From contig CAVSCX010000003.1 of assembly GCA_963726615.1 (NCBI GenBank), forward strand, positions 248,001-312,000: a stretch of DNA of 64,000 nucleotides, written 5' to 3'. The notes below the pieces were generated by a model. The model was given only the letters and a program-made list of their open reading frames with translations, was not told the DNA's origin and searched no databases. Position 1 is the stretch's first letter. Each line of letters begins with the position of its first letter. This document shows, in pieces, positions 61,720 through 64,000 of this stretch. The stretch comes from CAWDZK01 sp963726615. Lineage in GTDB: Bacteria; Actinomycetota; Actinomycetes; JACCUZ01. The position numbers and the translations under genes are program-made.

Positions 61720-61935
61720 CGACTCGTGGGAGCGCGCACGCGCGGCCCCGTCGAGATCGCCCGGGCACTCGTCGGGCACCTGCGCTCCGCTTCGGCCGAG
61801 CCCGTCGTGTACGCCGAGCTGCCCGGGTCACAGCACGGCTTCGACGTGTTCCGGTCGGTCCGCTACGAGGCCGTGCTCGACGGCGTCGATGTCTTCCTCG
61901 ATCACGTCCTGACGGTCGCCGGCCGGCCGCGGGCT
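61720..61935 (+). pseudogene. Remnant of an alpha/beta-hydrolase C-terminus
   Basis: A plus-strand frame between the channel gene and the small membrane gene keeps about 65 residues that read like the C-terminal end of an esterase: GPVEIARALVGHLR, then VVYAELPGSQHGFDVFRSVR and YEAVLDGVDVFLDHVL. No nucleophile elbow or start codon with a Shine-Dalgarno sequence is seen upstream, so it looks like a decayed gene end. The rest of the 358-bp gap holds nothing else I can name. Confidence 0.6.
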
Positions 61936-61975
61936 GAGCGGCCAGACGGCGGGCTCGCCGCCGGCCAACCTCGGA

Positions 61976-62182
61976 TCAGCCGCGCAAGGCCTTGAAAGCG
62001 TCGTACACGAGCAGCGCAGGCCAGACCAGCGCCTTGAGGACGGCCAGCAGGTACTCGACGAACGAGTCGGCCTGCCGCCAGAAGAACACGAGGGCGCCGA
62101 CCAGCCCGAGCCCATAGACGGCGCCGCCGCCTCCGGTGCCGGCCTGGCTCGCCCGGCGCCCGCGGCGTCCGGTGTCGGTCAT
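61976..62182 (-). CDS. Small conserved membrane protein
   Basis: A 68-residue protein with a basic/Gly N-terminus (about 1-20), a hydrophobic helix YGLGLVGALVFFWRQADSF and a second amphipathic/hydrophobic stretch VEYLLAVLKALVWPALLVYD. It resembles small actinobacterial membrane proteins of unknown role. A strong GGAGGGAG Shine-Dalgarno sequence precedes the ATG. Confidence 0.75.
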   Translation of the reverse strand: MTDTGRRGRRASQAGTGGGGAVYGLGLVGALVFFWRQADSFVEYLLAVLKALVWPALLVYDAFKALRG

Positions 62183-62693
62183 GGCGAGCTCCCTCCTGCC
62201 GTTTTCGTCTCACATCGTCGCCGCGTCACGGGCCGGCTCGCTAGGGCCATCAGACCCGAGATCGACCCAGGTGCCGTGGTGACGCCGTGCTCATGATCTT
62301 CGGCCTCTGCCGGCGGCACCGGGCGATGGCAAGGCCGACGCTCCGACTCGACTTCATCTGGGCTGACGACTCCGGAACCTTCCATGACGCATGGCAGCGG
62401 GTGGGTCGTCGCCAGCGCTCGTCGGGCACGGACGTCGCCGAGGGATACAGCCCGAGCCAGCGACCGAACAACCGTGACATGAGTCCCCGCGGGCGAGCCT
62501 GGTGGCGTGGGCAGCGGCATCGCTGGTTCGCGGGACCCGCGCAGGACCTTGTCGATGTGGTGGCCTCAGCAGGCGTTGGTGGGCCTGCGGCAGGTCGGCA
62601 CGTGAGGCGCCGGCGTCGGCCCACGAGGTCGTGGTGGTGGAGACCGGTGCAGCGCTGAGGCGCTTCGGCGTTCTGAGCAGCCGACAACAACGG
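62183..62693. other. 511-bp region with no gene identified
   Basis: Lower GC than the flanks. A few short frames on both strands (for example one of 123 residues at 62287-62658) are Arg-rich, lack a Shine-Dalgarno sequence and resemble no family I know. It ends at tRNA-Ala. No integrase or att-like direct repeat seen. Confidence 0.6.
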
Positions 62694-62766
62694 TGGAGCT
62701 GAGGGGACTCGAACCCCTGACCCCCTCGTTGCGAACGAGGTGCGCTACCAGCTGCGCTACAGCCCC
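62694..62766 (-). tRNA. tRNA-Ala (anticodon CGC)
   Basis: Minus-strand cloverleaf of 73 nt. The acceptor stem GGGGCTG pairs with CAGCTCC and contains the G3-U70 pair that marks alanine tRNAs. Anticodon stem CCTCG/CGAGG encloses TTCGCAA, giving CGC. T-arm has GGTTCGAGTCC. CCA is not fully encoded. Confidence 0.95.
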
Positions 62767-62800
62767 TGGTGGAGACGTCGAGGTTATCAGGGGGCTGTGC

Positions 62801-63661
62801 TCAGTCGTTCACCGCGCGGCGCTCGATGATGGCTCCGAGCTGCTCCTCGGCCGAGTCGGCGTCGTCGACAAGCGCGGACATCCCGGAGCGTGGCGCCGCT
62901 GTCGGCTCCACCGTGGCGGCCGGGGCGGACGGAGCGTCTGTGGAGACCGCGGGCTGCGCGCGTCGGGGCGCGACCGGCTTGCTCACGTAGGTGGGCAGCG
63001 GCACCGGGACGGGGTCCCACCGGCCGGCCTCGTCGGCGGCTCGCCGCTCCTCCTGGTCGCGCAGCCGTCGCTCGGCCTCCTCCGCGGCGGCCCAGCGGGC
63101 GTCCTCGGCGGCGCGCTCCTCGGCCAGCTCCCGGCGTACCGACATCAGCCTGTCGAGAGAGTCGAAGCGCAGCAGGCGCGAGGACATGCTGCGCCGGACG
63201 GCCTCCCTGGACCGCGTGACCTCACGGCTGCTGCGGACCTGGGCGCGCAGGTGGGCGATGTCGGCGAGCGTGAGGACCAGCAGCGTCACCGGCGCCCACC
63301 AGGGCACCGCCGTCAGCGGGGAGAGAACCGTCGCGACGAACGTCGAGAGCAGCAGCCCGGCAAGCACCCGGCGCCGGCGGACGGCGGCTCTGCTTGCCCG
63401 GCGCGGCCGGACGGAGGCGCCGCGCTGTGCAGGCAGCGGCGTCCGGGCCGGAAGGGTCGCTCGCGGGGCCGCCGGCCTGGGCGGCATGACCACCTGGCGC
63501 CGGTCCGGCGTGGCCTCTCGGCGCGAGAGGATCCGCATCGCCTGGTCGAACTTCTCCACCGACCTCGTCTCGGAGAGCTCCTCGTGCCTGCGCAGCCAGC
63601 GGGGGATGAAGTACGCAGCCCACATCACGATGATGACCGCGTAGATGATCCCGCTCCCCAC
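62801..63661 (-). CDS. sepX: Divisome protein SepX/GlpR
   Basis: A 286-residue membrane protein. The N-terminal helix VGSGIIYAVIIVMWAAYFIP followed by RWLRRHEELSETRSVEKFD is the signature of SepX (Streptomyces) and GlpR (Corynebacterium), the receptor for the gephyrin-like protein Glp at the septum. Two further hydrophobic helices lie at about 100-138. A charged coiled coil (about 175-215) and a Pro/Ala tail follow. GTG 63661 sits 7 nt after TACCGT; GTG 63670 is the alternative. The rimJ-sepX order matches mycobacterial Rv0995-Rv0996. Confidence 0.9.
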   Translation of the reverse strand: MGSGIIYAVIIVMWAAYFIPRWLRRHEELSETRSVEKFDQAMRILSRREATPDRRQVVMPPRPAAPRATLPARTPLPAQRGASVRPRRASRAAVRRRRVLAGLLLSTFVATVLSPLTAVPWWAPVTLLVLTLADIAHLRAQVRSSREVTRSREAVRRSMSSRLLRFDSLDRLMSVRRELAEERAAEDARWAAAEEAERRLRDQEERRAADEAGRWDPVPVPLPTYVSKPVAPRRAQPAVSTDAPSAPAATVEPTAAPRSGMSALVDDADSAEEQLGAIIERRAVND

Positions 63662-63668
63662 CCGCGTC

Positions 63669-63674
63669 ACGGTA
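63669..63674 (-). promoter_or_regulatory. -10 box of sepX
   Basis: TACCGT on the minus strand ends 7 nt before the GTG at 63661, which supports that start over GTG 63670. Confidence 0.5.
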
Positions 63675-63782
63675 GGACGACTCCGCGTCACGGCCAGGGA
63701 CCTGGACCGGTGTGTCGCACGATCAGTCCTGTGGCTGGTGTGACGAGTGTGACTCGACCGCCGCCGGTCGCAACCAACTGTC

Positions 63783-63836
63783 GAGTGGCGCGCTGTTGCA
63801 GTTTCCGCGCTCGAAAACTGCAACAACGCGCCACTC
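63783..63836. repeat. 54-nt near-perfect palindrome between rimJ and sepX
   Basis: Left arm starts gagtggcgcg(c)tgttgcagttt and the right arm is its reverse complement ending cgcgccactc, about 22 bp with one mismatch and a loop of about 9 nt. It lies between the end of rimJ and the sepX promoter. May be a terminator of rimJ or a mobile palindrome. Confidence 0.75.
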
Positions 63837-63857
63837 AGGGCGGGAGGCGGGCCACGG

Positions 63858-64000
63858 TCAGCGGTCGTTGCGCTGCTGCGCCACCTGCCAACGGGCCAGC
63901 AGGCCGTCCGGGACCTCCTCCGCCGTGAGGGCGAAGGACCGGTGGTCGCGCCACGCGCCGGCGATGTGCAGGAACGCGGCCCGGGTGCCCTCCTCGCGGA
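63858..64000 (-). CDS. rimJ: GNAT acetyltransferase RimJ-like, 3' end
   Basis: Only the last 46 or so residues are inside the window. They read EEGTRAAFLHIAGAWRDHRS and then FALTAEEVPDGLLARWQVAQ before the stop. This closing pattern, GAWRDHxxFAL, is typical of RimJ/RimL-type N-terminal acetyltransferases next to sepX/glpR. The N-terminus lies beyond the right edge. Confidence 0.85.
   Translation of the reverse strand, partial: REEGTRAAFLHIAGAWRDHRSFALTAEEVPDGLLARWQVAQQRNDR

Noticed and set aside
62287..62658. A 123-residue frame on the plus strand before tRNA-Ala
   Set aside because: Arg/Trp-rich, no Shine-Dalgarno sequence, no recognisable domain and overlapped by equally open frames on the other strand.
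62183..62766. An integrated element at tRNA-Ala
   Set aside because: No integrase, excision gene or direct repeat of the tRNA 3' end can be seen on either side within the window.

Overview
The window is 64 kb of chromosome from a very high-GC actinomycete. Supporting signs are strong third-position GC, many GTG starts, an actinobacterial gene set (DUF501, rpfB, sepX/glpR, MetG type 2, PMT mannosyltransferase, DUF2064) and leaderless promoters. The gene orders eno-ftsB-DUF501-ppx, mfd-lipoprotein-mazG, glmU-prs-rplY-pth, metG-tatD-rpfB-rsmA-ispE-ABC-F and rimJ-sepX are typical of Actinomycetota. I would guess the Frankiales/Geodermatophilales area, but the sequence does not prove a genus. I see no phage, insertion sequence, CRISPR array or rRNA operon.

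Layout. 0-3.4 kb: the end of a PadR/HAAS pair, a double GNAT protein, an EamA transporter and a GNAT. 3.4-15.6 kb (minus strand): mfd, lipoprotein, mazG, a large coiled-coil membrane protein, a DUF885 protein, eno, ftsB, DUF501 and ppx, many coupled by 4-nt ATGA/GTGA overlaps. 15.9-22.2 kb: ppc, a cyclase/AAA/TPR signalling protein and YjbR. 22.3-24.3 kb: a secreted protein joining a degenerate HNH-like domain to a metallophosphatase through a PPPTT linker. 24.3-31.2 kb: an HxlR/GNAT divergent pair, then glmU-prs-oxidoreductase-rplY-pth and tRNA-Gln. 31.4-35.7 kb: TetR, a tam/tamR divergent pair with twin operators and a VOC gene, an amidase and a ComB-like phosphatase. 35.8-45.5 kb: ABC-F, ispE, rsmA, rpfB, tatD, metG, an aminotransferase and rsmI. 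45.5-57.1 kb: PMT, a ZnT9-like CDF, then a putative envelope/glycan and redox cluster (small membrane protein, molybdopterin oxidoreductase with cytochrome b-like domain, methyltransferase, DUF2064, GT2, membrane protein, two-component system, epimerase, lipase). 57.1-64 kb: an anchored protein, ABC permease/ATPase with a LolA/RseB-like partner, a K+ channel-like protein, a hydrolase remnant, a small membrane protein, tRNA-Ala, sepX and the end of rimJ.

Non-coding signals. About a dozen genes start 6-8 nt after a TAnnnT -10 box, so their mRNAs should be leaderless. A 76-bp repeat occurs twice, upstream of mfd and of metG; the mfd copy is also a palindrome with perfect 19-bp arms. Other long intergenic inverted repeats lie near rpfB, sepX, tetR, rplY and the gene at 58 kb.
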